Source: Brachybacterium nesterenkovii (lineage in GTDB: Bacteria > Actinomycetota > Actinomycetes > Actinomycetales > Dermabacteraceae). From it: 64,000 nt of DNA. Positions 49,139-57,137 of the stretch are shown here, one piece after another. Each line of letters opens with the position of its first letter. Within the stretch, counting starts at the first letter, position 1. The DNA lies in assembly GCF_900163655.1 (NCBI RefSeq), contig NZ_FWFG01000050.1, positions 1 through 64,000 on the forward strand, given 5' to 3'. The notes under the pieces are model-generated. The model was not told the DNA's origin. It worked only from the letters and a program-made list of their open reading frames with translations, and did no database searches. Position numbers and translations under genes: made by a program.

Positions 49139-49220
49139 GCGGGCCTCCTGGCGGCGGGACGGTCGCGGGTGCGGATGCGAGAGCGGAAGCGCGGTGGCGC
49201 GGGTGCTCGGTCGCGCCGCC

Positions 49221-49226
49221 AGTCTA
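49221..49226 (-). promoter_or_regulatory. -10 element TAGACT
   Basis: TAGACT on the minus strand predicts a start near 49214 and a ~76-nt leader ending in AGGAGG before 49138. Confidence 0.4.
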
Positions 49227-49296
49227 CGGACGGCGCATGCCGCGGGCCGTGCACGCGGCCGTGGCCCGTGTCGCACGGACGGCGCTCGTCTATGAG

Positions 49297-49339
49297 GGCC
49301 CCGTGTCTGTGAAGGCCCCGTGTCTGTGAAGGCCCCGTG
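49297..49339. repeat. 17-bp tandem repeat, about 2.5 copies
   Basis: ggccccgtgtctgtgaa occurs at 49297-49313 and 49314-49330 with a partial third copy, between the divergent GlfT1-like and LCP genes. The ~307-nt gap holds no gene. Confidence 0.85.
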
Positions 49340-49391
49340 GATGTCCCGGATACCGGGCGGCGGTGGCGGCGTCGGGCACCGATCGCCGCTG

Positions 49392-49397
49392 TAGCCT
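49392..49397 (+). promoter_or_regulatory. -10 element TAGCCT for the LCP gene
   Basis: TAGCCT predicts a start near 49404 and a ~42-nt leader before the GTG at 49446. The same hexamer is used at 51609. Confidence 0.4.
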
Positions 49398-49445
49398 GTC
49401 GGCAGCCCCGCCGCGGGGCCTCGCAGGACGACGGAAGGCCCAGCT

Positions 49446-50813
49446 GTGGACGATCGCGACGACCGGAGCCCCTCGTGCCCCGGAGCGCCCCGGCGCCCCG
49501 TGCGCCACCGCGCCCGACCGGGCGGCTCCGCTCGCCCCGTGCCGCCGGCCCAGCCCTCCGCCCCCCGCGACCAGGGCTCCCCGGGGGCGGACCGCTCCGT
49601 CGGCGCCGATCGCGCCTGCGAGGGGCGTTCGACCGCACCGGCGTCCGGCCGCGGCTCCGACACGCCGACGACCGCGATGCGGGCTCCGTCGCCGACGCGG
49701 GTGGACATGCGGGCGGTCCCCGCCGAGCCCGATGCGCCCGATGCCATCCGCACCGCTTCGCGTCCGCAGGACCGCCCGGGCGGCAGCACGGAGGCGCCCC
49801 GCGGTGCCGCCGCCCGTGCCCGAGCCCGCTCGCGGCGCGCCGGGACGGCCGGGACCTCGCCGCTCGCGGCACGCCTCTCCCGCATCCCGCGGCCGCTGCG
49901 GCTGGCCGCCTTCGCGCTCGCCGTGGTCCTCGTCGTCACGGGGGCGTGGTTCACCGGGCTCGCGCTGTGGGCGAACGGCCGCATCGAGCACGTCGATGCC
50001 CTCTCCGACATGCAGGGCACGCCGGGCACGTCGTATCTCATCGCGGGATCGGATCGCCGCGGCGGCGAGACCGTCGCCGACGACGGCACCGCGGGCGAGC
50101 GCGCCGACACGATGATGCTCCTGCACAAGGCGCCGAACGGGAACTCCTATCTCGTCTCCCTGCCGCGCGACACCCTCGTGGACATCCCCGGGCACGGGAA
50201 GTACAAGCTCAACGCGGCCTACGCGTTCGGCGGCCCGGCTCTCCTCGTCGAGACGGTCGAGGGGTTCACGGGCATGAAGGTCGACCACTTCGTGGAGATC
50301 GGCTTCGACGGCGTCTCCGGCCTCGTCGATGCGGTGGGCACCGTGAACCTGTGCATCGACCAGGACGTCGATGACGAGAAGTCGGGCCTGAAGATGACCA
50401 AGGGCTGCCATGACACCGGCGGCGAGCAGGCGCTCGCGTTCGTGCGCGCCCGCTACTTCGATCCGACGGCGGACATCGGACGCCAGCAGCGCCAGCAGCA
50501 GTTCGTCTCCGCGCTCATGAAGCGGGTGATGACGCCGGGCGTGCTGCTGAACCCGCTGGCGCAGGTGCGCCTCGCGGACGCCGGGACGGCGGCGCTGCGG
50601 ACCGACGACTCGACCGGCGTGATCGACCTGGCGCGGATGGCGCTGACGATGCGCACGGCCATGAACGACGGCACGACGCTGACGATGCCGATCAAGGATC
50701 CGAACTATCACACGAAGAAGTCGGGAGTCGCGATCCTCACGGACGAGGACGACATCAAGGCCTTCTTCGGCTCGATCGAGGACGGCTCGGCGAAGGCCCC
50801 GGCGCAGGGCTGA
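49446..50813 (+). CDS. LytR-CpsA-Psr (LCP) family glycopolymer transferase
   Basis: 455 aa, GTG start with ggaagg upstream. A disordered, R/P/A-rich cytoplasmic tail (about 1-155) precedes one TM (about 157-178). The LCP domain (about 195-400) has YLIAGSDRRGG, RADTMMLLHKA, SLPRDTLVDIPG, KLNAAYAFGG, GTVNLCIDQDVDD, GEQALAFVRARY and IGRQQRQQQFV. LCP enzymes attach undecaprenyl-linked wall polymers (teichoic acid, arabinogalactan) to peptidoglycan. Given its neighbours it is the likely ligase for the galactan or nonulosonate polymer. Confidence 0.95.
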   Translation: MDDRDDRSPSCPGAPRRPVRHRARPGGSARPVPPAQPSAPRDQGSPGADRSVGADRACEGRSTAPASGRGSDTPTTAMRAPSPTRVDMRAVPAEPDAPDAIRTASRPQDRPGGSTEAPRGAAARARARSRRAGTAGTSPLAARLSRIPRPLRLAAFALAVVLVVTGAWFTGLALWANGRIEHVDALSDMQGTPGTSYLIAGSDRRGGETVADDGTAGERADTMMLLHKAPNGNSYLVSLPRDTLVDIPGHGKYKLNAAYAFGGPALLVETVEGFTGMKVDHFVEIGFDGVSGLVDAVGTVNLCIDQDVDDEKSGLKMTKGCHDTGGEQALAFVRARYFDPTADIGRQQRQQQFVSALMKRVMTPGVLLNPLAQVRLADAGTAALRTDDSTGVIDLARMALTMRTAMNDGTTLTMPIKDPNYHTKKSGVAILTDEDDIKAFFGSIEDGSAKAPAQG

Positions 50814-50841
50814 GGCTCTCCCCTCCCCTGGTCCGCGCTGC

Positions 50842-51549
50842 TCAGCGGAACAGCATGTCGATGACGATGTTCACCGAGTTCAGGGCGCTCTGCCCCTTCG
50901 CCCGCGAGTAGTCGGTGTAGAGGATGTGCACGGGGTGCTCGCGGACCGTCAGGCGGTGCCGTCCGATCTCCTCGACGATCTCCGAGGCATGGGCCATCTT
51001 GTTCTGCTCGATGGTGATGACCTCGCAGGCGCGGCGACCGAGGACCCGCAGCCCGTTGTGGGCGTCCGTGAGGTGCAGGCCCGAGGTCAGGTTCGAGTAG
51101 TGCACCGCGCCCCACAGGACGAGCCGCTTGATGAGCCCGGGCTTCGTGCGGTCGTCGAGGAAGCGGGAGCCGAGCACGCAGTCGACGCCCTCGGCCTCGC
51201 GCAGCGCGATCATCGCCGCGGCATCGTCGACCTGGTGCTGGCCGTCGGCGTCGAAGGTGACGATCTGCTCCATGGCCGGGTCCCGCAGGGCGTAGTCGAT
51301 GCCGGTCTTGATCGCGGCGCCCTGGCCCATGTTGTACGGGTGGCGCACGACGGCGGCGCCCGCGGCCTCCGCGATGCGGGCCGAGTCGTCCCCGGAGCCG
51401 TCGTCGACGCAGACGACCAGGGGGTAGCGCTCGCGCAGCCCGCGGACCACATCGCCGATCACAGCGGCCTCGTTGAACAGGGGGATCACGAACCACGTGG
51501 TCTCGGCACCGGGCGCGGAGGAGCCGTGCTGCGGCTCGGCGTCGCGCAT
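50842..51549 (-). CDS. GT2-family glycosyltransferase (dolichyl-phosphate-sugar synthase-like)
   Basis: 235 aa. The GT-A core has TTWFVIPLFNEAAVIGDVV, VVCVDDGSGDDSARI, MGQGAAIKTGIDYALRD, IVTFDADGQHQVDDAAAM (DxD) and LGSRFLDDRTKPGLIKRLVL. There are no C-terminal TM helices. This is the polyprenyl-phosphate hexose synthase type. A DUF2304 gene lies divergently next to it, a common pairing in surface-sugar modification clusters. GAGGAG precedes the ATG. Confidence 0.88.
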   Translation of the reverse strand: MRDAEPQHGSSAPGAETTWFVIPLFNEAAVIGDVVRGLRERYPLVVCVDDGSGDDSARIAEAAGAAVVRHPYNMGQGAAIKTGIDYALRDPAMEQIVTFDADGQHQVDDAAAMIALREAEGVDCVLGSRFLDDRTKPGLIKRLVLWGAVHYSNLTSGLHLTDAHNGLRVLGRRACEVITIEQNKMAHASEIVEEIGRHRLTVREHPVHILYTDYSRAKGQSALNSVNIVIDMLFR

Positions 51550-51604
51550 GTGGTCTCCTCGCTGCGAGAGGGCGCCCGGCGTATCGACGCCCTGATTCCC
51601 TGGG

Positions 51605-51614
51605 AGGATAGCCT
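51605..51614. promoter_or_regulatory. overlapping divergent -10 elements
   Basis: TATCCT on the minus strand (51610-51605) and TAGCCT on the plus strand (51609-51614) share two base pairs. The plus element is 6 nt from the GTG at 51621 (leaderless). The minus element gives a ~50-nt leader for the GT2 gene at 51549. Confidence 0.45.
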
Positions 51615-51620
51615 GTCGCC

Positions 51621-52040
51621 GTGGACAGACTTCTCGGCCCCCCGGCTCCGCCCATCGGTGTGACAGGGCACACCGTCATGATCCAGCTCTTCCTGCTGAT
51701 CGGCATCGTGGGCATCGCCGCGTGGCTGTTCGTCAATCGCGGCGCCAAGCAGCTCGCCGTGCGTCGGCTGCTCCTCGTCGCCTTCACCGTCTTCGCCGTG
51801 CTCGCCGTGCTGTTCCCCACGCTCGTCACGGGCGTCGCGCACCTCGTCGGCGTCGGGCGCGGCGCCGACCTGCTGCTGTATCTGACGGTGGTCGTGCTCC
51901 TCGGGTCGCTCGCCCTCCAGGAGGCCCGGACGAAGTCGGCCGAGGTCCGCACGACCTACCTGGCACGACGCATCGCGATCGACGAGTCGGAACCGCCGGT
52001 GCAGTACCGCGAGCGGGTCCTGGGCGACAGGTCCCGATGA
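51621..52040 (+). CDS. DUF2304 membrane protein
   Basis: 139 aa from the leaderless GTG at 51621; an ATG at 51678 (MIQLFLLIGIVG, the usual DUF2304 start) is a strong alternative and would give 120 aa. Three TM helices (about 20-38, 48-70 and 82-100) are followed by a charged tail with RVLGD. DUF2304 proteins partner polyprenyl-phosphate sugar synthases, probably in flipping. ATGA coupling to the DUF6541 gene. Confidence 0.87.
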   Translation: MDRLLGPPAPPIGVTGHTVMIQLFLLIGIVGIAAWLFVNRGAKQLAVRRLLLVAFTVFAVLAVLFPTLVTGVAHLVGVGRGADLLLYLTVVVLLGSLALQEARTKSAEVRTTYLARRIAIDESEPPVQYRERVLGDRSR

Positions 52041-54058
52041 CCGATCTCCTCCAGCTGGGCGCCGCGTTCCTCGGCGTCCTGCTCATCGCCTATGCGCCCG
52101 GCTATCTCGTCGTGAGGGCGGCGGCAGGGTCGCGGGGCCTCGCCCTCGCGCTCGCCCCGGCGCTCGGCGCCTGCATCGCTGGAGTCGGTGCGATCGCCGC
52201 CCAGGGCGTCGGGCTGCGCTGGTCGCTGCCCGTGCTCATCGTGCTCTCCGCCGCGGTTATCGCCCTGGCCGGCGGTCTCGCCCGACTGGGGCTCGCGCTC
52301 CCGTCGACCGTCCTCGACGCGCCCTGGTCGGCGTTGGGCCGCCGCGCCCAGCTGGCCTGGAGCGGCATCCTGGCCGGCGCCCTGCTCCTGGCCGTCGGAC
52401 CGATCGCGGCCCGCGCCGGCCGCGCCGACGCCGTGCTCGAGCGCTACGACACCCTCTTCCATCTCACCGCGCTCGCCTACATCCGGGAGACGGGGCAGGC
52501 CTCGAGCCTGACGCTGAATGCGGTGGCGAGCCCGGCCCGGTCGCCCGCCTCCTACCCCGCGGCATTCCACGACCTCGTGGCGCTCATCCCCGGCATCGAC
52601 ATCCCGATCCTGCTCAACGGCGCGACGCTGGCGCTCGCGGTGGTGCCGTGGGCCCTGGGCGCCGCGCTGCTCGCCCGGGTCGCCCTGCCGCGGACCCCGT
52701 GGGCCCCGCCGGCCTGCGCGGCCATCGCCATCGTGATCCCCGCGAGCCCCCTCGACCTCTGGATCCACCTCTCCCCCATCCCGAATCTCGTGGGCTTCGC
52801 GTTCCTGGGCGGAGCCCTGGCGGGCGCCGCCGCGCTGTGGGAGTCGTGCACGGGCACCGTGCCGCCTGCGGACGGCAGCTCCCCCGTCGAGGCGGAGGCG
52901 GCACCGTCACGCGCAGCGACCGCCCCGGCCCGCACCGCTCAGATCCGCACTGTCCCTGTCCGCACCGCGCCGATCCGCACTGCCGTCGCCGCCACGGGCA
53001 TGATCGCGGCGGCAGGAGCGGGCCTGACGCTGCTGCAGCCCAACGTCGGCGTGACCGCGCTGCTCGCCGTCGCCGTGCTCACCGCGGTGACCGGCCTGCC
53101 GCACTGGCGGACCCGACCGCTGCTGGCGATCGTGCCGCTGCTCGCGCTGGCCCCGATCGCGGCCCTCGTCCTCACCCCGCTGGGCGCGCGCGTCACCGGT
53201 TTCACGGGAGGCCTGCGGGTCCCGTGGTACACGGCACTCGGCGAAGTGGGACTGGGGCTGTGGACGGTCTGGCCGATGGCTCTGGGCGTCTGCCTCGCCG
53301 TGCTCTGGTGGCCGGGGCTCGTGCGCGCGGCGAGGACGCCACGCATCCGCTGGATCGCCGCCCTGTGGGGGGTGCTCGTGGTGCTGTACCTCGACGCCGC
53401 CGTGGACTCCCCGCTGAACCTGTCCGTGCTGTACTTCCGCGGGCAGGACCGCATCGCGGTGCCGCTCGCCCTGGTCTCGGCGCTGCTGGTGATCCCCGGT
53501 CTGCAGGCCTGGGCTCGGCGCCTGCGCCTGGTCGGCGAGGACGCCGAGCCACTCTCGGCCGCGACGCGCGCGGTGCTCGTCCTCACCGCCGTGGCCGTCG
53601 CCCTCTCCTCCGTCCCTCCGCGCCTGGACAATGCCGCGCTGAATCTGGACGCGGAGTACGCCGGGCGGGGCCGGTTCCTCCAGGCCGACGAGGTGGCCCG
53701 CTTCACCGAGGTGGCCGATCAGCTCGACCCGGACGCGACGATCCTCGCGAGCCCCTACTCGGGCGCCTCGCACATGTATGCGCTGCTCGGCCTGCGGGCC
53801 TACGTGCCCGTCGCCGGGGCCGTCCTGACGGCACCGGATCGTGCGGCGATCGACGCGGTCCCGGAAGCGGGCTCCTCCCCCGCGGCGTGCCGGGCGCTGC
53901 GCGACCGGGGCATCGACTACGTGTACCAGGAGTCGATCCTGTACCAGCGGGACACGACGTTCTCCCCAATCGGGTGGGGCGGGGACGACCTGGGACCCGT
54001 GGTCTTCGAGACCTCCCATTCGCGGCTCATCCGCGTCGAGTGCGATCCCGGGGCCTGA
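52037..54058 (+). CDS. DUF6541 multi-pass membrane protein
   Basis: 673 aa with about 12-13 TM helices in the first 520 residues and an extracytoplasmic C-terminal domain (about 545-673) with two Cys. The early motif RYDTLFHLTALAYIRETGQASSL has the polyprenyl-linked GT-C look, with an acidic residue in the first loop. A 5-residue periodic stretch (TAQIR-TVPVR-TAPIR, about 298-315) interrupts the middle. DUF6541 proteins are predicted GT-C-like enzymes that modify surface polymers. Function unproven. Confidence 0.85.
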   Translation: MTDLLQLGAAFLGVLLIAYAPGYLVVRAAAGSRGLALALAPALGACIAGVGAIAAQGVGLRWSLPVLIVLSAAVIALAGGLARLGLALPSTVLDAPWSALGRRAQLAWSGILAGALLLAVGPIAARAGRADAVLERYDTLFHLTALAYIRETGQASSLTLNAVASPARSPASYPAAFHDLVALIPGIDIPILLNGATLALAVVPWALGAALLARVALPRTPWAPPACAAIAIVIPASPLDLWIHLSPIPNLVGFAFLGGALAGAAALWESCTGTVPPADGSSPVEAEAAPSRAATAPARTAQIRTVPVRTAPIRTAVAATGMIAAAGAGLTLLQPNVGVTALLAVAVLTAVTGLPHWRTRPLLAIVPLLALAPIAALVLTPLGARVTGFTGGLRVPWYTALGEVGLGLWTVWPMALGVCLAVLWWPGLVRAARTPRIRWIAALWGVLVVLYLDAAVDSPLNLSVLYFRGQDRIAVPLALVSALLVIPGLQAWARRLRLVGEDAEPLSAATRAVLVLTAVAVALSSVPPRLDNAALNLDAEYAGRGRFLQADEVARFTEVADQLDPDATILASPYSGASHMYALLGLRAYVPVAGAVLTAPDRAAIDAVPEAGSSPAACRALRDRGIDYVYQESILYQRDTTFSPIGWGGDDLGPVVFETSHSRLIRVECDPGA

Positions 54059-54175
54059 CCGCTCGCGCCGTCCTCCGGGGCTCATGGACGCCCTGGCCCA
54101 CGGAGGGGCACCCTCGCCGTGCGGGCGGGCGCCCTCGTCGCATGGACGGGCGCCCGGCCCGGAGCACGGAGCCCC

Positions 54176-54194
54176 GGACCGGGCGCCCCGGTCC
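54176..54194. terminator. small hairpin between convergent DUF6541 and pseC genes
   Basis: ggaccgg (54176-54182), a 5-nt loop and ccggtcc (54188-54194). It is short, but located between two stop codons. Confidence 0.35.
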
Positions 54195-54210
54195 CTGCCT
54201 GCGGCGGCCC

Positions 54211-55338
54211 TCAGCCGGCGACGGCCTTCCGCACGGCCTCGATGACGCACTCGACGTCGGCGTCCGTGAGCCCGGGGAACATCGGCAGCGAGATCTCGCG
54301 CCGGTAGTAGTCCTCGGCGACCGGGCACATCCCGCGCTGGTAGCCGAGGTCCTCGAAGACCGGATGCCAGTAGGCGGGGATGTAGTTGACCTGCACGCCG
54401 ATGCCCTGCGCGCGCAGCGACTCGAAGATCTCGCGGCGCCGCTGGGCGGGGACGCGGAGCGGGTACAGGTGCCATGCGGGCGCGGCCCCGGCGGGGGCGA
54501 CGGGGATGTCCACGCCGTCGAGATCGGACAGCGCCGCGTCGTAGGCCGCCTTGATCTGCGCGCGGCGCGCCGCGAAGTCGTCGAGCCGCGCCAGCTGGCT
54601 GGTGCCGAGCGCCGCCAGGACGTCGGGCAGACGGTAGTTGAGCCCGAAGGTGTGGACCTCCTGGTGCCACGGGCCCTCGTCCGGGAAGCGCTGCTGGGCG
54701 CGGTCGCGCACCAGGCCGTGGTTCTTGAACGCCCGCGCGCGGGCCGCGAGGTCATCGTCCGCCGTGACGACGGCGCCGCCCTCGGTGGTCGTGAGGTTCT
54801 TCGTGGGGAAGAACGAGTAGGTCGTGAGGTCGGCGAGCGAGCCGACGGGCGCGCCGTCGAGCGTCGACCCGATCGAGTGCGCGGCGTCCTCGAGGAAGAG
54901 GAGGCCATGGCGCTGCGCGAGGTCCCGGAAGGCGGGAGCGTCGACGGGGACGCCCGCATAGTCCACGCCCGCGACCACGCGGGTCCGGTCCGTCACGGCG
55001 GCCTCGGCGGCCTTCGGGTCCAGATTGCCCGTGGCGGGGTCGACGTCGGCGAAGACGATGCGCGCCCCGAGGAGGGCGGCGGTCGCGGCGGTCGCCACGA
55101 ACGTCAGCGGCGTGGTCACCACCTCGTCGCCGGGCTCGATCCCCGCGGCGGCGTACGCGATGTGCAGCGCGGCCGTTCCCGAGGTGGCGGTCACCGCGTG
55201 GCCGACTCCGGCCCGCTCGGCCACGGCCGCCTCGAAGCGGTCCACCTCCGGGCCCGTCGTCAGCCAGTCGCTCCGCAGGGCGCGGACGACGGAGTCGACG
55301 TCGCTGTCATCGATGGACTGGCGCCCGTAGGGCAGCAT
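54211..55338 (-). CDS. pseC: PseC aminotransferase (DegT/DnrJ/EryC1 family)
   Basis: 375 aa. It begins MLPYGRQSIDDSDVDSV and carries WLTTGPEVDRFE, ATSGTAALHIAY, LEDAAHSIGS, YSFFPTKNLTTTEGGAVV (PLP Lys in TKN) and NYRLPDVLAALG. It would convert UDP-2-acetamido-2,6-dideoxy-L-arabino-hexos-4-ulose to the 4-amino sugar, step 2 of pseudaminic acid synthesis. The start is 1 nt from the pseB stop. Confidence 0.95.
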   Translation of the reverse strand: MLPYGRQSIDDSDVDSVVRALRSDWLTTGPEVDRFEAAVAERAGVGHAVTATSGTAALHIAYAAAGIEPGDEVVTTPLTFVATAATAALLGARIVFADVDPATGNLDPKAAEAAVTDRTRVVAGVDYAGVPVDAPAFRDLAQRHGLLFLEDAAHSIGSTLDGAPVGSLADLTTYSFFPTKNLTTTEGGAVVTADDDLAARARAFKNHGLVRDRAQQRFPDEGPWHQEVHTFGLNYRLPDVLAALGTSQLARLDDFAARRAQIKAAYDAALSDLDGVDIPVAPAGAAPAWHLYPLRVPAQRRREIFESLRAQGIGVQVNYIPAYWHPVFEDLGYQRGMCPVAEDYYRREISLPMFPGLTDADVECVIEAVRKAVAG

Positions 55339-55339
55339 C

Positions 55340-56329
55340 TCAGATCCCCTTCTCGATGATCGCCGCGATCTCCTCGCGCGTGTACCACTGGTCGTTGGAG
55401 TCCGAGCGGAAGAAGAATCCGTCCTCGACGGGGGTCGCGCCCTCGGGCGTCGTGTACCCCCAGGTCGCGAGGTCCGGCTGGATGATGAAGTACTTGCCGT
55501 CGCGGATCGAGACGGCGCGGCGGCCCTCCTCCGGGCTGATCATCTCCTCGTGGAGCTTCTCGCCCGGGCGGAGGCCGACGTCGACCATCTCGGCGCCCGG
55601 GACGACGGCCTGGGCGAGGTCCGTGACCTTCATCGAGGGGATGCTGGGGACGAGCAGCTCGCCGCCCTGCATGAGCTCGAAGGTGTCGATCACCATCTGC
55701 ACCGCCTGGGGCAACGTGATGAAGAACCGCGTGCAGGTCAGGTCCGTGATGGGCAGGGGCTTGCCCTCCTCGCCGAGGCGGCGGAAGAACGGGATGACGG
55801 AGCCGCGCGAGCCCATCACGTTGCCGTACCGCACCACCGCGAAGCGCGTGTCGTAGGCGGCCGCGTAGTGGTTGCCGGTGATGAAGAGCTTGTCGGCGGT
55901 CAGCTTGGTGGCGCCGTAGAGGTTGATGGGGCTCGAGGCCTTGTCGGTGGACAGGGCCACGACCTTCTTCACCCCGGCGTCGATGGACGCCTCGATGACG
56001 TTCTGGCTGCCCAGGACGTTGGTCTTGACGAACTCGAACGGGTTGTACTCCGCGGTGTCGACCTGCTTCAGCGCCGCCGCGTGGACGACGTAGTCGACCC
56101 CGTGCAGCGCGCGGGCCAGGCGGCGCTCGTCCCGGACGTCGCCGATGAACCACCGCAGCCGCGGGTCGTTGCCGAACAGGTTGCGGACCTCGTACTGCTT
56201 GAGCTCGTCGCGCGAGAAGACGACGACGCGACGCGGATCGTGGTTGTCCAGGACCTCCCGCAGGAACGCCTTGCCGAAGGAACCGGTCCCACCGGTCACG
56301 AGGATGGATGCACCGTTCAGGAGTGACAC
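55340..56329 (-). CDS. pseB: PseB UDP-GlcNAc 4,6-dehydratase (inverting)
   Basis: 329 aa, GTG start with gaaagag upstream. SILVTGGTGSFGKAFLREVL is the Rossmann glycine motif; DELKQYEVRNLF, ALKQVDTAEYNPFEFVKTNV, STDKASSPINLYGATKL and YGNVMGSRGSVIPFF match PseB/FlaA1. STDK and YGATK give the catalytic Tyr-Lys. It performs the first committed step of CMP-pseudaminic acid synthesis from UDP-GlcNAc. It is divergent from the cytidylyltransferase gene, sharing a promoter region. Confidence 0.96.
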   Translation of the reverse strand: MSLLNGASILVTGGTGSFGKAFLREVLDNHDPRRVVVFSRDELKQYEVRNLFGNDPRLRWFIGDVRDERRLARALHGVDYVVHAAALKQVDTAEYNPFEFVKTNVLGSQNVIEASIDAGVKKVVALSTDKASSPINLYGATKLTADKLFITGNHYAAAYDTRFAVVRYGNVMGSRGSVIPFFRRLGEEGKPLPITDLTCTRFFITLPQAVQMVIDTFELMQGGELLVPSIPSMKVTDLAQAVVPGAEMVDVGLRPGEKLHEEMISPEEGRRAVSIRDGKYFIIQPDLATWGYTTPEGATPVEDGFFFRSDSNDQWYTREEIAAIIEKGI

Positions 56330-56387
56330 GCGGATCTCTTTCGTCGTCGGGTCGGGAGGGTCGCCGGAGCGCCCGGACTGTGCGTGC

Positions 56388-56394
56388 GATTATG
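56388..56394. promoter_or_regulatory. symmetrical divergent -10 pair
   Basis: GATTAT (56388-56393, plus strand) stands 6 nt from the GTG at 56400 and predicts leaderless pseF. On the minus strand CATAAT (56394-56389) is the -10 for pseB with a ~53-nt leader. The two hexamers almost coincide in the sequence cgattatg. Confidence 0.5.
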
Positions 56395-56399
56395 GCACG

Positions 56400-57137
56400 G
56401 TGAGTGACTCGCGAATCGTTGCCGTGATCCAGGCCCGGACCGGATCGTCCCGTCTTCCCGGGAAGGTGCTGCGACCGCTGGGCGGCCGCCCGGTGCTCTC
56501 CTGGATGGTGCGAAGCGCCCGCGCGGCCCGGGGCATCGACGACGTCGTCGTCGCGACCTCGACCGCGCCGGGCGACGACGCCGTGGCCGAGCTCGCTGCC
56601 GAGCTCGGCGTGCTGGTGGTGCGGGGCAGCGAGGACGATGTCCTGTCGCGCTTCGCCCTGGCGCTCGAGGAGACGGGCGCGGACGCCGTGGTGCGTCTCA
56701 CAGCGGACTGCCCCCTCGCCGACCCGGCGCTGATCTCCGCCGTCGTGAGCCTGTGGCGCAACGACGAGAGCCTGGACTACGCCGCCTCCACGCTCGTGCG
56801 CACCCTGCCGCGCGGCCTGGACGTGGAGCTCGCCTCCCGTCGCGCTCTGCTCACCGCCGATGCCGAGGCCGAGAGCTTCCACCGGATCCACGTGACCTCG
56901 TATCTGTACGACTCCAAGCGGACGTTCCGGACCATGGGCCTGGTGGTGCAGCCGGCCGCGAACGATCTGCGCGTGACGCTCGACACCGCGGAGGACGGCG
57001 AGATGCTCGACGCCGTGGTCGCCGAGCTCGGCGACCGCCCGCCGTCGTGGCACGAGGTCGTGGATCTCCTGCGCTCGCGGCCGGACATCACGCGCATCAA
57101 CGCCGCCGTGCGCCAGAAGGGGCTGGCGGACGGATGA
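56400..57137 (+). CDS. pseF: SpsF/PseF-type nonulosonate cytidylyltransferase
   Basis: 245 aa, leaderless GTG. VIQARTGSSRLPGKVLRPLGG is the nucleotidyltransferase P-loop-like motif of SpsF proteins; ADCPLADPALISAVV and FHRIHVTSYLY follow. It should activate pseudaminic acid with CTP. SpsF-type enzymes replace classical PseF in several Gram-positive clusters; the assignment comes from the family plus the adjacent pseG/H and pseB/C. ATGA coupling to pseG-H. Confidence 0.85.
   Translation: MSDSRIVAVIQARTGSSRLPGKVLRPLGGRPVLSWMVRSARAARGIDDVVVATSTAPGDDAVAELAAELGVLVVRGSEDDVLSRFALALEETGADAVVRLTADCPLADPALISAVVSLWRNDESLDYAASTLVRTLPRGLDVELASRRALLTADAEAESFHRIHVTSYLYDSKRTFRTMGLVVQPAANDLRVTLDTAEDGEMLDAVVAELGDRPPSWHEVVDLLRSRPDITRINAAVRQKGLADG

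Noticed and set aside
49139-49445. A gene in the gap between the GlfT1-like and LCP genes
   Set aside because: Only 17-bp repeats and promoter elements were found; open frames there have no family match or ribosome site.
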